NCBI RefSeq assembly: GCF_030269925.1 | Contig: NC_085108.1 | Location: 2,418,001-2,482,000, forward strand | Direction of reading: 5' to 3' | Source: Bombyx mori | Taxonomy: Eukaryota > Arthropoda > Insecta > Lepidoptera > Bombycidae | Length of the DNA stretch: 64,000 nt | Shown: positions 32,256 to 43,984 of the stretch, piece after piece | Layout of the letters: the number at the start of each line of letters is the position of its first letter | Numbering within the stretch: position 1 is the stretch's first letter | Made by a program: the position numbers and the translations under genes | Notes under the pieces: generated by a model | Told to the model about the DNA's origin: nothing | Databases searched by the model: none | Seen by the model: only the letters and a program-made list of their open reading frames with translations

Positions 32256-32365
32256 CGCTTGCTACACGCCGTAATACCGAGAATTCATTACATTTAAAAA
32301 AACGTGGTAAGACAAATTCAGATAAACGCGAATTTTTAAAACAATCACCTTTTATATTTGTCACT

Positions 32366-32640
32366 AGCGACCCGCCCTCGCTTCGCTTCGGAAACATTAA
32401 ATTTTATTATTGATAGGCGAGTCCCGCCATGTTGCGCGCGGTACGACAATAACTGCGGGTGACGCCGCAGGGCGAAGCTAGTCTAAAAAAGTAGCCTAAG
32501 GTACTCCTTACATCATCAGCTACCTATCAGTGAAAGTCCCGTCAAAATCGGTCCAGCCGTTCCAGAGATTAGCCGGAACAAACAGACAGACAAAAATTCT
32601 GAAAAAATGCTATTTTGGTGTATGTACCGTATATAATTAG
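32366..32640. mobile_element. CTAG-ended repeat (family H2)
   Basis: Begins 'ACTAGCGACCCGCCC' with a GC-rich stem, contains 'AAAATCGGTCCAGCCGTTCC' and ends AT-rich. Related pieces at 36089, 49468 and 51383. The ends fit a TC...CTAG Helitron-like element read on the minus strand, but an RTE-derived origin is possible. Confidence 0.45.
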
Positions 32641-33029
32641 ATAATAATATATTCATATGCATGTAGTAAAAAGAGGCTATTTCAATATTACAAACAGACA
32701 CTAGAATTTTATTTCTATGTGTATAGATTATCACTGTATTGTTTATTTTTCATGCAAAATACATGTTTATTCGAATTATCAAAATTAACGAAGCAAAAAC
32801 CTTCTTAAATTTACGTTAAAATTTTGTTTTTAAAGATAAGAAACCTTCTAGAAACTTTTCGATTTTGTTGAAACCTAGACTGGATTTTGTTCTGTCTAGA
32901 TTGAATTAACATTGAATATGTGACCTCAAGCGACCTAGTCAAAGTCAAAAGAACGACGCCAGTATAATTGGCCTTTAAATAATGAAGATTTTTTTTTTGT
33001 CTACTTATGGCTAGTACCCTCGAGGGATT
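32641..33029. other. No feature recognised
   Basis: AT-rich spacer. Confidence 0.3.
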
Positions 33030-33178
33030 ATCCTAGATTCACTGAACGCCTAGACAATCTGACGGGGCTCATCCTAGGAGACTTTTCTAACATTTACCCT
33101 AGTAAGAGCAGTGCTTCGCTGAAAATACCACCGGATCGGAATCGCGACTCACTGAGAAGATCCGGCGAGAAACTTTGC
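33030..33178 (-). mobile_element. Jockey-type LINE (family B) 3'UTR fragment
   Basis: 'AGCAGTGCTTCGCTG', 'ACCACCGGATCGGAA' and 'GAGAAGATCCGGCGAG' in order, truncated at both ends. Confidence 0.65.
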
Positions 33179-33644
33179 AGGATAATGAAATGGGGTTAAT
33201 TTCATGGATAGTTGGTGTTTGATCTATCATCCATCCTTTTTAATTTTAACGTTACAGAGCAATAAAGGAATATAGTATTGTATAGTATAGTAAGTAATAT
33301 ATGTATGCATTATTTTAGTAATTATCATTATACATTAGAAGCAACTCTAAAAAATTCCACTTGTGTGAAATAATACGGCTCGTTGGGAAAGTAACAGAAT
33401 AAAGTTGAAAAAAAACAAAATAAATTATTATAATTTATTATAAATAACCGATAAATAAAAAATACTATTTAACTTTCATATTTAAGAAACAGATAATCTA
33501 AATATCAGCCTTCAGTTTAACACAGATTAATCTTATAGCATTTACTCTAATTTTTTAATCTTTTTAATTCTAATTATTTACTCTATATTTAAAATTACTT
33601 TTACAGTTTAGTTACGTGTTTTTTTGAAGTCATTATTAGTATTA
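33179..33644. other. No feature recognised
   Basis: Very AT-rich with short ATT/TAA repeats. Confidence 0.3.
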
Positions 33645-33888
33645 TTATTATTTATTGCTTAGATGGGTGGACGAGTTCACATCCTACTTGATGTTAAGTG
33701 GTTACTGGAGCCCATAGACATCTACAACGGAAATGCGCCGCCCACCTTGAGATATGAGTTCTAAGGTCTCAGTATAGTTACAACGGCTGCCCCACCCTTC
33801 AAACCGAAACGCATTACTGCTTCACGGCAGAAATAGGCAGGGTGGTAATACCTACCCGTGCGGACTCACAATAAGTCCCACCACCAGT
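33645..33888 (-). repeat. Bm1 SINE, 3' part
   Basis: Near consensus, inverted, preceded by ATT repeats on the plus strand. Confidence 0.85.
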
Positions 33889-34391
33889 AATTACGCAAAT
33901 TATAATAAAAAAATATAATTTCTGACGATTCGAATCCTTTAGAGTTCCGTTACGTAAAAGTAATTTTAAATTAACATTTAAAATATGTCCAGAACTCATG
34001 AAAACCGAAGAAAATAATCAACTTGTTTCACTGTTTAGTGTTGCTAACAATATTAAATCAATTAAGTGGTAATTTTAAATTGCCAATAAAAAAGCTGACA
34101 ACGAATTACTTAATGGCTTGTCACTATGATCATTTCGAAGGTGCTATCGCCAATAATTATTAAAGTAATTAAATCGTATGGACATCACAATGTATGCTCC
34201 GCCAGCTCTGCTTGATTGAGATCTATGTGTCAATCGAAGAGTAGTCAAATTTAGCGGTTTTTTTTAAATACGATGCTATTTCTTCAACGTGGGATCCAGC
34301 TGTGAATGTGAATGAAGTACGTACTTCATTAAATTGGTATCTGTCTGCGGGATTTGAGCACCGCCACTGTCGCATCGTATGATAATTCAGA
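33889..34391. other. AT-rich spacer with faint Bm1 body trace
   Basis: Around 34265-34370 'ATTTCTTCAACGTGGGA' and 'AAATTGGTATCTGTCTGCGG' recall the middle and head of Bm1 in minus orientation, heavily decayed. Otherwise featureless. Confidence 0.3.
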
Positions 34392-34596
34392 TTTTTAACC
34401 CACAGATACAGCCTACTGAGTTTCTCGCCGGATCTTCTCAGTGGGTCGCGTTTCCGATCTGGTGGTAGTTTCTGCGAAGCACTGCTCTTGCTAGGGTTAA
34501 TGTTAGCAACGTCCTAAGGTTAGAGTCCCGTGACCTCTCCTACTTTTTCGGTTACGCTGGCATAGCCCTCTAGGCTACCAGGTTAGGTAGGGAAAA
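34392..34596 (+). mobile_element. Jockey-type LINE (family B) 3' end
   Basis: Family 3'UTR ending in 'GGTTAGGTAGGG' plus an A run, about 135 bp downstream of the stop codon of the minus-strand gene that ends at 34731. Confidence 0.75.
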
Positions 34597-34730
34597 AAGA
34601 GTACTTTACCCATAAGACCACAGACGTTCTATATTACCCCGCCCTCGTTGCATTAAATCGAAACAGCTTAGCGAAAACAATAAATCGCAAAATCTCATTC
34701 GATAACAATAGCCTACGTTAATATATATAA

Positions 34731-36139
34731 TCAGTATACTAATTTGGAGACGTGATAAGGCACCAGTGCGGTCACCGTGATCTTCTTAAGGAGATTCCCG
34801 TAAACTTGCATCAAGGAAATAGTTTTAGGTTTAAAAACGATCGAGATCGCGTCATCAGATTCGGTGCAGGATATTTTGAGTTTCGGCACGGGCACGGCGT
34901 CTCCATTCGTTTCTTGCGTCAGGGTATTTGACTGTTTATAAGATTCAATTCTGTTACCTAGCGCCTGTTGGTTGGATTGGCTCTGTTTTCTTAAAACATA
35001 AGCGTCGTCTAAAATGTCGGATACCGACTGACAAGGTATTTGAAGCGGATGCGTCTTATTGTTCCGTGAAATCGTTTTGCTTTTGTTTTTCTTACTATTC
35101 TTATCTTTAGCCAAAGGCTTTGTTTTATGAGGGCAGTTCGGTTTCATGTTGTCACCGGTATTAAACCTTTTTTCTGGATCTGCTTTTGAAATGGCAGCCA
35201 TGTTAGTTTCGTTTATTTTAACTGGATTATCATCGAAATTATTCATAGCGTCGTTCATCTTTGGAGTTGCTTTGTTTTCCATTTGTTTGTCGACGAATTT
35301 TTTTAGTAGGTCTATCAGTATGTGCACTGTATCTTTATTTGCGATCACTTCAGCGGGAAAAGACTTATCGTTGCTTGAGGACATTTTACATAATGCGCTA
35401 TCTGTGAAGTCTTGCGTTGATGTTATCTGTGAACAATTTTTTTTTATGGTAATTATTTGAATGTTGCAGCCCCTTGAATTTCAATTAGAATGTGGTTTAG
35501 AATTGTTTGTCTCTTATATCTATGTAGATAATAAATAGCTCAAACAAAAAAAATGCAGGAACGTGTGTGATTTTGTTGACACAAATTCTACTATTCCAGT
35601 AGTTTTTAATAACAGTACTGTAAGGAAATTCACATGTTTGAAGCAGGATTGGCCTGTTTATATATACTAGAGGTCCCGCAATAGTCGAAATTCGACTATA
35701 ACTATTTGGAATTTTAAGTTTGTACACTATTATGATTGTATTTTATACTTCTATAATCACAAATTTCGCCAAGACTACACTATAAAAAATATTAACAAAG
35801 ACAAACAATATTTAATCTATTCTCAATTTGACAACAGACTTCAAGAACAAAAGTTTGACAATAAATAGTATGCATGCATGTGTGCGTCAAATACATGGTA
35901 TGTAGTGTGTGTAATGTTTTCTTTATTGATTTAATGTATATTTTATGCATTATTTTAAAAAAATATTAGCATTGTGCACTTCTTCTCTATATTCTCTATA
36001 AGTGTGGAAAATTTCATACTCCTCCGTCCGCGCAATTTTCGTAAAAAGGGATACAAAGTTTTTGCTTCACGTATTAATATATAGATTACTAGCGACCCGC
36101 CCTCGCTTCGCTTCGGAAACATTAAAACACACATGAAAC

Positions 36140-36218
<79 letters not shown>

Positions 36219-39200
36219 AGCCTATGTTCATCAGGGACAATGTCGGCTTCTAATGGAAAAAGAATTTTTCAAATCGGTCCAGTAGTTTCGGAGCCTATTC
36301 GAAACAAACAAACAAACAAATAAATCCTCTTTATAATATTAGTATAGATATAGATTAACGAACGACAAACCATCGAAAAGCTACTATAATCACTGACACT
36401 TCAAAAACAGATTCAAATTACGTCGTAAATTCGCTCTTCTGTTTTATTATGTACTGACATTTAAAAAAATAGCTATTTTTCAATTGACAACACCAAGGTT
36501 CGTCATCGATAATTACTGAAAAAAAAGCATCCCACATCAAGGTATTGAGAATCGAAAATAATAATAATAATAAACTAGCTTAATTACTCATAGCTACTGA
36601 ATATTACTTAGCCAAAAGCCCGTTTAAAAAGTTCTATCAGCTCTGTTGACAAACTGGAACTAAGAAAGGGGAAACATAAAGATGAGTGACTAATCCGTGG
36701 CAAAAATAAGTGAGGGCATCTCTACAAATGTGAGATTGCAATATACATTACCATCATTACCATCGTCATTGTGCATAAAAAATTCTACACGTCATTGTAT
36801 GTTACAGTAAATCAGGAGTGAAGATCTTTAAGCTTCGTTCTAAAGCCGTGTTAAGTATATTTAAATACATAAAAAAAATGATCCGTCCGCAAGATTAGAA
36901 CTTGGTCATAGCCGCATCGGTTGACACGAGTGCCCCAGACGTCTTATCCTTCAGGCCACGACTAACTTTCAGTATGCAATAATATTTTTATTTTTATTTT
37001 TTATTGCTTAGTTGGGTGGACGAGCTCACAGCCCGCCTGGTGCTAAGTTTTTTTTTTTTTTTTTTTATTGCCTTTGTAGGCAGACGGGCATACGGCCCAC
37101 CTGATGGTGAGTGGTTACCGTCGCCCATGGACTTCAGCAATGCCAGGGTCAGAGCCAAGCCGCTGCCTACCGCTTAATACTCTCCATAAGCCTCGTTTGA
37201 AGAAGGACATGTCATAGCGCTCGGGAAACACCGTGGAGGGGAGCTCATTCCATAGCCGGATGGTACGTGGCAAAAAAGATCTCTGGAAACGCACTGTGGA
37301 TGACCGCAGTGGCTCCAGGTAGTATGGATGAACTCTACTCCGGTGGCGGGCGGTGCGATGGTAAAAACGAGATGCTGGTATCATCTCGAACAATTCCTCA
37401 GAGCACTCCCCATGGAACATACGGTACAAAATACAGAGGGAACCGAAGTCCCTCCGCAGACCCAGAGGCTCCAAACGATCCGAGAGAATGGGATTATCGA
37501 CAATCCGAACGGCCCTCCTCTGTATGGAGTCAAATGGAAGAAGCTGGTATTTGGGAGCCCCGGCCCAGAGATGGGAGCAGTACTCCACACGAGGCCGGAC
37601 TTGTGCTTTATAAAGCAAAAGTCTTTATCCAGGCGTGAAGTACCGCTTCGCTCTGTTGAGGACTCCCAGCATTTTGGACGCCAACTTGGCTTTGCCTTCC
37701 AAATGACTCCGAAACTGGACATCGCTCGAAATGTCGACCCCAAGTATCCCGATACTCTCGGAAGGTTGCAGGGATACTCCTTGGAATTGCGGCGCCATGA
37801 CAAAGGGGTCCTTCTTCGCAGTGAACGCGCAAACCTGTGTCTTCAACGGGTTGAATTGAACTAAGTTCGATTCACCCCATTTGGAGACTCGCCCCAGAGA
37901 GTTCTCCACTTCAGACACAAGTTTTGATCGTCTCTCTTGCACCACGCTCCGAGAGAAACTCTGATGGCCGATATATCGCGCATCCCCCGTGCTATCATCT
38001 GCATAGCAATGCATGCCATCAATAGACAGCATGTCATTGATATACAGGATGAAAAGCGTGGGGGAGAGCACCGAACCTTGTGGAACGCCAGCGTTAATGG
38101 TCATGGTATCAGAACAGTCACCGTCTACAACGACCGTGATGCTCCGCCCATCCAAAAAGCTAGCGATCCACTTGCAGAGACCCTCGGGGATTCCGTAAGA
38201 TGGTCACTTCGACAGAAGTGCCCTATGCCAGACCCTGTCGAAGGCCTTCGCGATATCAAGGCTCACAGCAAGAACCTCGCCCTTGCTCTCCAAGGCTTCA
38301 GCCCACCTGTGAGTAAGGTATACAAGAAGATCGCCAGCTGAGCGACCGTGACGGAAACCGTACTGTCGGTCACTGATCAGCTGGCAATCTTCAAGATACT
38401 TCAGGAGTTGTGTATTTATAATTCGCTCCATCACCTTGGAAAGCAAGGAAGTTATCGCGATAGGCCTGTAGCTCGATGGGTCCGACCGGTCACCCTTCTT
38501 GGGGATAGGGTGGACGTGGGCGGTCTTCCATGAAGACGGAACCCTGTTAGTGCAATAAGAGAGGCGATACAAACGCGTTAGCGCAGGTGTCAGCTCAGGG
38601 GCGCACGTTTTCAAAACCACTGCGGGGATGCCGTCTGGCCCACTCGACTTATGGACGTCCAGGAGTCTGAGCTCCCGCCTGACTGCACACTGTGTGAAGC
38701 AGATTTCCGGCAGGGAGCTATCACACCGGGGGATGTTCGGTGGTGTGGCACCCCCGTCGTCCACAGTCGAGTTCGAGGCGAAGAGTTTGACCAGAAGGTC
38801 AGCCTTCTCTTTCGCGCTGTGGGCCAGATTGTCATCGGACTTGCGCAGTGGTGGGAGACTAGACCTGCAGAAGTTTCCTTCTGCAGCTTTGGCGAGCGAC
38901 CAAAAAGCACGGCTCCCGGAGGGATAGCTCTTCAATCGCTCGCCAACTCTAGCGACGTGCTCCGACTTCGCCTTGGCAATTACCTTCTTGTAGGACCTGG
39001 AAGCGGCGTTATATTTCCGCCTTTCCCCTGAGATGTTAGGATCCCGACGTCTCCTGGCATTATCCCATGCCACGTATGCGGACCGCTTGAGGTGTGCAGC
39101 ATCCCTGCTGGCATTGTTATACCAGGGTCTGCTGCGACCCCCAACGGGCACTTCAGAGGAGGGAATAAACAATTCCATCCCCTGGAGCACCACGTCTTTA

Positions 39201-42200
39201 AGACGGTCCGCACAGACGTCAGGATCAGCAGAGGAAAAGCAGAACCGCCCCCATGGGTAGGATGCATAAAATTCACGCAATCCATCCCAGTCTGCTGACA
39301 TATACCGCCAAACTCTTCGATACCTGGTCGTCGTTCGACGATCAGGACGAGAGAGTGGTACGGCAGCACGAATAAGGCAGTGATCAGACGATCCAAGCGG
39401 AGCGTCGACCACCACACTGTATCCGGCCGGATCTGTGGTCAGCAGAAGGTCCAACAAAGAAGGCTCGTGCCCCTCGATATCTGGGACACGGGTGGGCTGT
39501 GTCACTAGCTGGGAGAAGCCGTAGGCCAAGGCGAAATCGTAGGCAGTCCGACCCGGGAGGTCAGTGGTTCTGGATCCCAACCACTCTTGGTGGTGAGCGT
39601 TAAAGTCTCCAAGAACCACCACCTCCGCAGATGGGTACTGCTCAAGCACGCGGTTAGTCCCCTCTTGCACATGCTCAAACAGAGCTGAACCTGCATCACT
39701 GCTGTGGGACCTGTACAGGCACGCGTAGATTCGGCTACGGCCCCTGTGATCTACGCGCAGCCACAAGAGGGACAGGTCCCGTTGTTCGAGGCCCCGAAGA
39801 CGGCGACAACAGACATCAGCCCGGACGAATACGCACACCCCGGCTTTACGCAGGAAGTTGTGCTCCAATACGTAGCCGGGGTATTCAAGGTATGAGGTAT
39901 CATCCGGAGCAGATATCTGCGTCTCCGTTAAAAAAAGCAGGGCAGGCTGCGCCGTCTCAAGGTGGTGGTGTACGGCGTCAAGGTTGCTATGTAGGCCCCT
40001 GACATTGCTGAAATCCACATTAAATGTGGAATGGGGGACCGCCTGTGAAACCCTTTTCCTTTTTTTTGTCGTCTTCATGATGTTTAAGTTTTCGGAGAGT
40101 AGGATTAGGAGAGGTAGGATGTTGGAGGTGAGATCGAGGCAACACCTGAATGAAGCGCGGAACATAGTACGTGCTCGACCACGGGTTACGTGAGAGACTG
40201 ACGCAGGGCATGGAAGGGCCCCCAGTCCACTCTGCGTGCGATCGCCGGGATCCACTCCGGTCTCCGACTCCGGCACGACGACCGCACGGCAGGATTTTAC
40301 ACCGGTTGGCGGGACAGCTTCCCGGGGCGGAGTTTAGTAGAGACACCCGGGTTCAGGTCCCCTACTGACCGGCGGGCGGCAGCGGGTACCGTTTCACTGG
40401 GTCTCCCTATACCCCCGTCAAACAATCACGCCCCGTGAGTTCGCACGCACGTCTGCTCCGCAAGTTCCAGGCGTCACCAAGACTCAACCCCAACAAGGAA
40501 GGGGAAAGGGAAGGGATAGAACTGGCTCTCCAACCCACACGCCGGAACACAGCTAGGCTATTTGGCGGCGGACTCTAGTTGGAGGGTGGTCGCCAGCCAG
40601 TCGGACTAGGTCCTACCACCGGTTATGTTTTCGGCTCCCGTTTAGCACCACCCAGGGGTCACTTGTAGGGAATCGCGGGTTAAACCTACGGAAGCGGGAA
40701 GCACCAACCCCCAAAACTGGGGGGGTGGTCACTGAAGCCCATAGACATCTACGACGTAAATGCGCCACCCACCTTGAGATATAAGTTCTAAGGTCTCAAG
40801 TATAGTTACAACGGCTGCCCCACTCTTCAAACCGAAACGCATTACTGCTTCACGGCAGAAATAAGCGCGCGGACTCACAAAAGGTCCTACCACCAGTCGT
40901 AATAATAGTTAACTTCGTATTAAAGTGTTGTAAAGTTACAAATTCGTTTTAACGTAATATCACAGTGGCAGGCGAAGGTCGGAGGTGATTCTGTCGAATC
41001 TGGCTAAGCCATCAACGAAACTTCTCGAAGAAACTTTTTATTTTTATGATTAAAGGATTACTAGTGGCCCGGAGGCCTTTCCAGTTGCACCAGAACAGGT
41101 GGACGAGCAAAGGCTCAGCCAAGAGGTGTGGGATTTGCTAACAGCTGCCCGAGCCTCCGAAGGAGACCTAACAACTCAAGAGCAATTGCTTCGCGAATGA
41201 ATCTACTGCCGGATCGGAATCGTGACCCACTGTGAAGATCCAGCGAGAAACTCAGCGAGCTGATTCATGGGTTAGGTTGCACATCAAACTCTTTGTCGAG
41301 TTCGAAGAGTACGGTTACCGGGGTCCCTAAGCCTGCTCCTAGTGTTAGAGCTGAAGGCGTCTAATGCAAAGGTTATTGGGTCTGATGGATCCGTAAGGAC
41401 GTATGGAGGGTAGAGGCAAAGATAATTGGCGGCAAATTGAAGAGTAAATCCAGCTTAACAATTCAAAAAACCGCCAAAATAGTGTTGGCTTTGCAAGTGG
41501 TGTGATGTGAATGTAGCGGTTGGAAGAGGAGTGAAGTGTGTCGAATTTCACGAAACTAGTTGTCCCCCAGTAGTCGAAATCAATTGAATAATTAATTGAA
41601 ATTATAAGTTTGAACATTATTATGGTTCTGTTGTCAAAGACTATTGTTATACTTCTATAATCACTGATTTCGCCAAGACTACACTATAGACAATATTAAG
41701 TAGTATCCCGGTCACCGTCCTCGTCGAACCCGTCGCTTGCGACGAAGGGCTCGACGAGCGAATTAACCCACAGACACAGCCCATTGAGTTTCTCGCCGGA
41801 TCTTCTCAGTGGGTCGCGTTTCCGACCCGGTGGTAGATTCTGCGAAGCACTGCTCTTGCTAGGGTCAGTGTTAGCAATTCTCCGGTTTGAGCCCCGTGAG
41901 CTCACCTACACAAGCTAGGGTAAGCTGAAATAGCCTCTCAAGGCTATCAGCATAGGTAGGAAAAAACAAGTAGTATTAGTTTTATTTTTCCAACTGGAAA
42001 GGCAAAGGTATCATATCATATAGCCTAGTCTTTTATGTATTATTTTATATATACCTATATGAAAAACGTTAATATGAAATGAAATGAGATGAGATGAGAT
42101 GTGATAAGATGAGATGAGATGAGATGATCTAGGATGAAATATAATCTCAGTAAAATGGTAGTCATCTATTGAGACTTTTTCAAAGGACTTTTTGGAGGAT

Positions 42201-43374
42201 CCCGAGAAGTTACGTCCAGCGGCTTTGTTTCATTTTCCTACATTTGTGCACTTTCACAGATATTAAACGTTTAATAAGCCACCGTTATTACACATTTAAA
42301 CCTGAAGAAATACTAAATAGACAAAATAAAACAATTCACACAACTTCGCTCCTCGCGTTCGCGCCAAAAAGTCCCAAACAATAATAATCTATTAACGATA
42401 AGCAAAAGAGTATATATGCGTGTGTGTGTCATGTTTTTAATTGATCTAATTTATTTTTTATACATACGTAAAAAAGAAAAATAGCATTCTGCACTCCTTC
42501 TCTATATTCTCTATAAGTGTGGGAAATTTCATACTCCTCCGTCAGCGCAATTTTCGTAAAAAGGGGTACAATACAAAGTTTTTGCTTCACGTATTAATAT
42601 ACTTTTTGGCGGGAACGCGAGGAGTGAAGTTGTGTGATTTGTTTTATTTTGTCTATTTAGTGTTTCTTCAGGTTTAAATGTGTAATAACGGTGGCTTATT
42701 AACTGTTTAATATCTGTGAAAGTGCACAAATGTGGGAAAATGAAACAAAGCCGCTGGACGTCACTTCTCGGGATCCTCCAGAAAGTCCAATAAAAAAGTC
42801 TCAGTAGATGACCACCATTTTACTGAGATTATATTTCATCCCATATCATCTATTCTCATTTCATTTGATTTCATCCCAGTTGATTAATGTCTCAAATTAA
42901 TCATCTTCATTTCATTTCATAATTTTTCATAAATATAAGAAAATAAATTAAAATAAGACATGACTTAAAGGTCTTAGTTACCAGGTCATAAAATCCCTTA
43001 AAAAAAATTACGTATTAATATATATAGATTAATGAAGTAAACACAGCTTTTGGGGCTATTATTGAAACCACACGACTTGCGACAGCTGCGCCGTCTTAAT
43101 TGGTCGCTTCTTGACCGACTTTTTTCCATACACAGTGAGTGTTTTCTTTACCTCTACCCTCCATAGGAAAAACTCAAAAAAATGTAGGCATTGGATATTC
43201 AAATAATAAGAAATAACTTGCACGCCTCGATACGAAAAACCAAATTAAAAATATTATATTTTTCATTGCTTTTTAGATATTACGAATACTATTTCATTTT
43301 CTACTAAACAACAATTAATTACTCACATGTAACAGCACCAAGGAAAAAACATAAAAAAATAAGTGCCGCACCAT
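34731..43374 (-). CDS. Predicted secreted Lys/Asn/Ser-rich protein, two exons
   Basis: Exon 1 (43374-43327, 16 codons, 'MVRHLFFYVFSLVLLH') is most of a signal peptide and ends at a GTGAGT donor in phase 0. The proposed exon 2 (35426-34731) follows a 'GTTCACAG' acceptor in the same phase and stays open for 231 codons, total 247 aa. The body is hydrophilic, rich in Lys, Asn and Ser, has few Cys, and has a Val/Leu-rich C-terminal part ('KTISLMQVYGNLLKKI'). I recognise no family. The exon 2 ORF alone (ATG at 35384, 217 aa) is the longest non-transposon frame in the window. The link between the exons is inference: the 7.9-kb intron is filled with a LINE, Bm1 and Helitrons, and the acceptor's pyrimidine tract is weak. 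It is divergent from the gene at 45326 and has the same exon plan. Confidence 0.45.
35667..36085 (-). mobile_element. Lep1-type non-autonomous Helitron
   Basis: Read on the minus strand it starts TCTATATATTAATACG and ends CCTCTAG, with the terminal hairpin slightly damaged (ATAGTCGAAATTCGACTAT arms). About 420 bp. It is followed at 36089 by a family H2 repeat. Confidence 0.85.
36089..36352. mobile_element. CTAG-ended repeat (family H2) with a 76-A run
   Basis: 'ACTAGCGACCCGCCC' to 'TATAATATTAGTATAGA', nearly the same ends as 51383-51815. Its centre is replaced by an uninterrupted run of 76 A (36141-36216). Confidence 0.5.
36353..36995. other. Intronic AT-rich sequence, SINE-head scrap
   Basis: At 36930-36965 'CCAGACGTCTTATCCTTCAGG' recalls a decayed inverted Bm1 head. 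The rest is unremarkable. Confidence 0.3.
36996..40905 (-). repeat. Bm1 SINE split by a LINE
   Basis: Bm1 sequence runs 36996-37048 ('GGTGCTAAGT'), stops, and resumes at about 40729 ('GTGGTCACTGAAGCCC') in the next consensus position. The 3.7 kb between is the LINE described separately. Confidence 0.85.
37049..40728 (-). mobile_element. Jockey/CR1-type non-LTR retrotransposon (family A), nearly intact
   Basis: About 3.7 kb, with poly(A) on the minus strand (T run 37049-37070). One frame runs from 40276 to 37115. It holds an apurinic-type endonuclease ('NVRGLHSN' with N91, 'LFLTETQ' with E118, 'GDFNAHH' 223-229, 'GSSDH' 295-299) and a reverse transcriptase ('SSGPDGIPA', 'SYRPIAI', 'SLDIAKAFDRVWH', 'GVPQGSVLSP', YADD at 38005-37994), then a long C-terminal tail ending 'GIAEVHGRR'. 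Two in-frame stops interrupt it: TGA at 38206-38204 and TAA at 37627-37625. No ORF1 is visible; 40277-40728 is a GC-rich leader, so it may be 5' truncated. The RNA-copying machinery would be cytoplasmic/nuclear as in other LINEs, but this copy should be dead. It sits in the long intron of the gene at 34731-43374. Confidence 0.92.
41055..41370 (-). mobile_element. Retroposon tail (family C), best copy
   Basis: 'TTACTAGTGGCCCGGAGGCC' to 'GAGCTGAAGGCGTC'. It shares its block order with 21475 and 22035, including 'GTTACC...TCCTAGTGTTGAGGCTG' sequences near 22290-22330. Confidence 0.5.
41556..41699 (-). mobile_element. Helitron (Lep1-type) 3' end, truncated
   Basis: CTAG at 41556 (inverted) and about 140 bp of the 3' end, diverged. 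It is cut where the LINE at 41700 begins. Confidence 0.65.
41700..41966 (+). mobile_element. Jockey-type LINE (family B) 3' end
   Basis: Complete family 3'UTR from 'GTCACCGTCCTCGTCG' to 'CATAGGTAGG' plus an A run. Confidence 0.8.
42066..42127. repeat. (GAGAT)n / (GAAAT)n pentanucleotide repeat
   Basis: About twelve imperfect units at the outer edge of the left arm of the large palindrome. Confidence 0.8.
42075..42930. repeat. Large foldback: two arms of about 280 bp around a Helitron piece
   Basis: Left arm (about 42130-42375) and right arm (about 42605-42850) are inverted copies, for example 'CAGCGGCTTTGTTTCATTTT' left against 'AAAATGAAACAAAGCCGCTG' right, and 'GAACGCGAGGAGTGAAGTTG' right against its inverse left. 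The 225-bp spacer holds a Helitron 5' end (about 42440-42603). It lies in the intron of the gene at 34731-43374, about 450 bp from its first exon. Confidence 0.8.
42890..43012 (+). repeat. Unclassified repeat (family R), copy 2
   Basis: 'TTAGTTACCAGGTCATAAAA' plus an A-rich end, preceded by 'TTTTTCATAAATATAAG' as in copy 3. Confidence 0.5.
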
Positions 43375-43734
43375 TTTCTTATTTTAAATCGAGACGAAGT
43401 CTCCTCGCGTATAGATTTTGAAAACGATTATTGATATTAATAATGCAATCGCGTCATATACATTTACGTTATCGATTGCATATTATCGATAACGCGATAT
43501 CGATATTGAAAATCGGATGTTACATAAACCGAAGGTTGTTTTAAAGAAATATCACGAAACTCTTATATCATTGTTATTTATTAGCAAATAAAATGATTTC
43601 CAGAGATTTGTTAGTTCAATGATTGCGATAAGGTAATTCATCGAAATTGTAACATGATTTTTTAATGTGGTAAGAAGTTTTATTGCAGAGACAAGGCCGT
43701 GTATCGCCGAGCTGGATTCTGTTTTTATTTCTTA

Positions 43735-43930
43735 CTTAAAAACTGGTACCCTCAGGGAACTCTTTGCGCCGGTTTGGTGGAGGAGCTCATGGGGCTCAAC
43801 CTGCCCCAGTAAGAGCAGTGCTTGGCTAAATCTACGACTGGATCGAAACCGCGACCCACTTAGACGATCCGGCGAGAAACTCAATAGGCTGTGTCTGGGG
43901 GTCAGTTTACTCATCGAATGCTTCCACAGT
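43735..43930 (-). mobile_element. Jockey-type LINE (family B) 3'UTR, diverged
   Basis: 'AGCAGTGCTTGGC', 'ACCGCGACCCACTT' and 'GATCCGGCGAGAAACTC'. It lies between the two divergent genes starting at 43374 and 45326. Confidence 0.7.
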
Positions 43931-43984
43931 ATATAACATTGGGTAGTAAAAATCAAACCCGCAAAACTATAATTTGCGTAATTA

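Noticed and set aside
37267..37864. Plus-strand ORFs of 123 and 178 codons
   Set aside because: They are antisense shadows of the LINE coding region, created by its GC-rich composition.
42066..42127. Possible CRISPR-like or satellite array
   Set aside because: It is a simple pentanucleotide repeat without spacers, in a eukaryotic genome.
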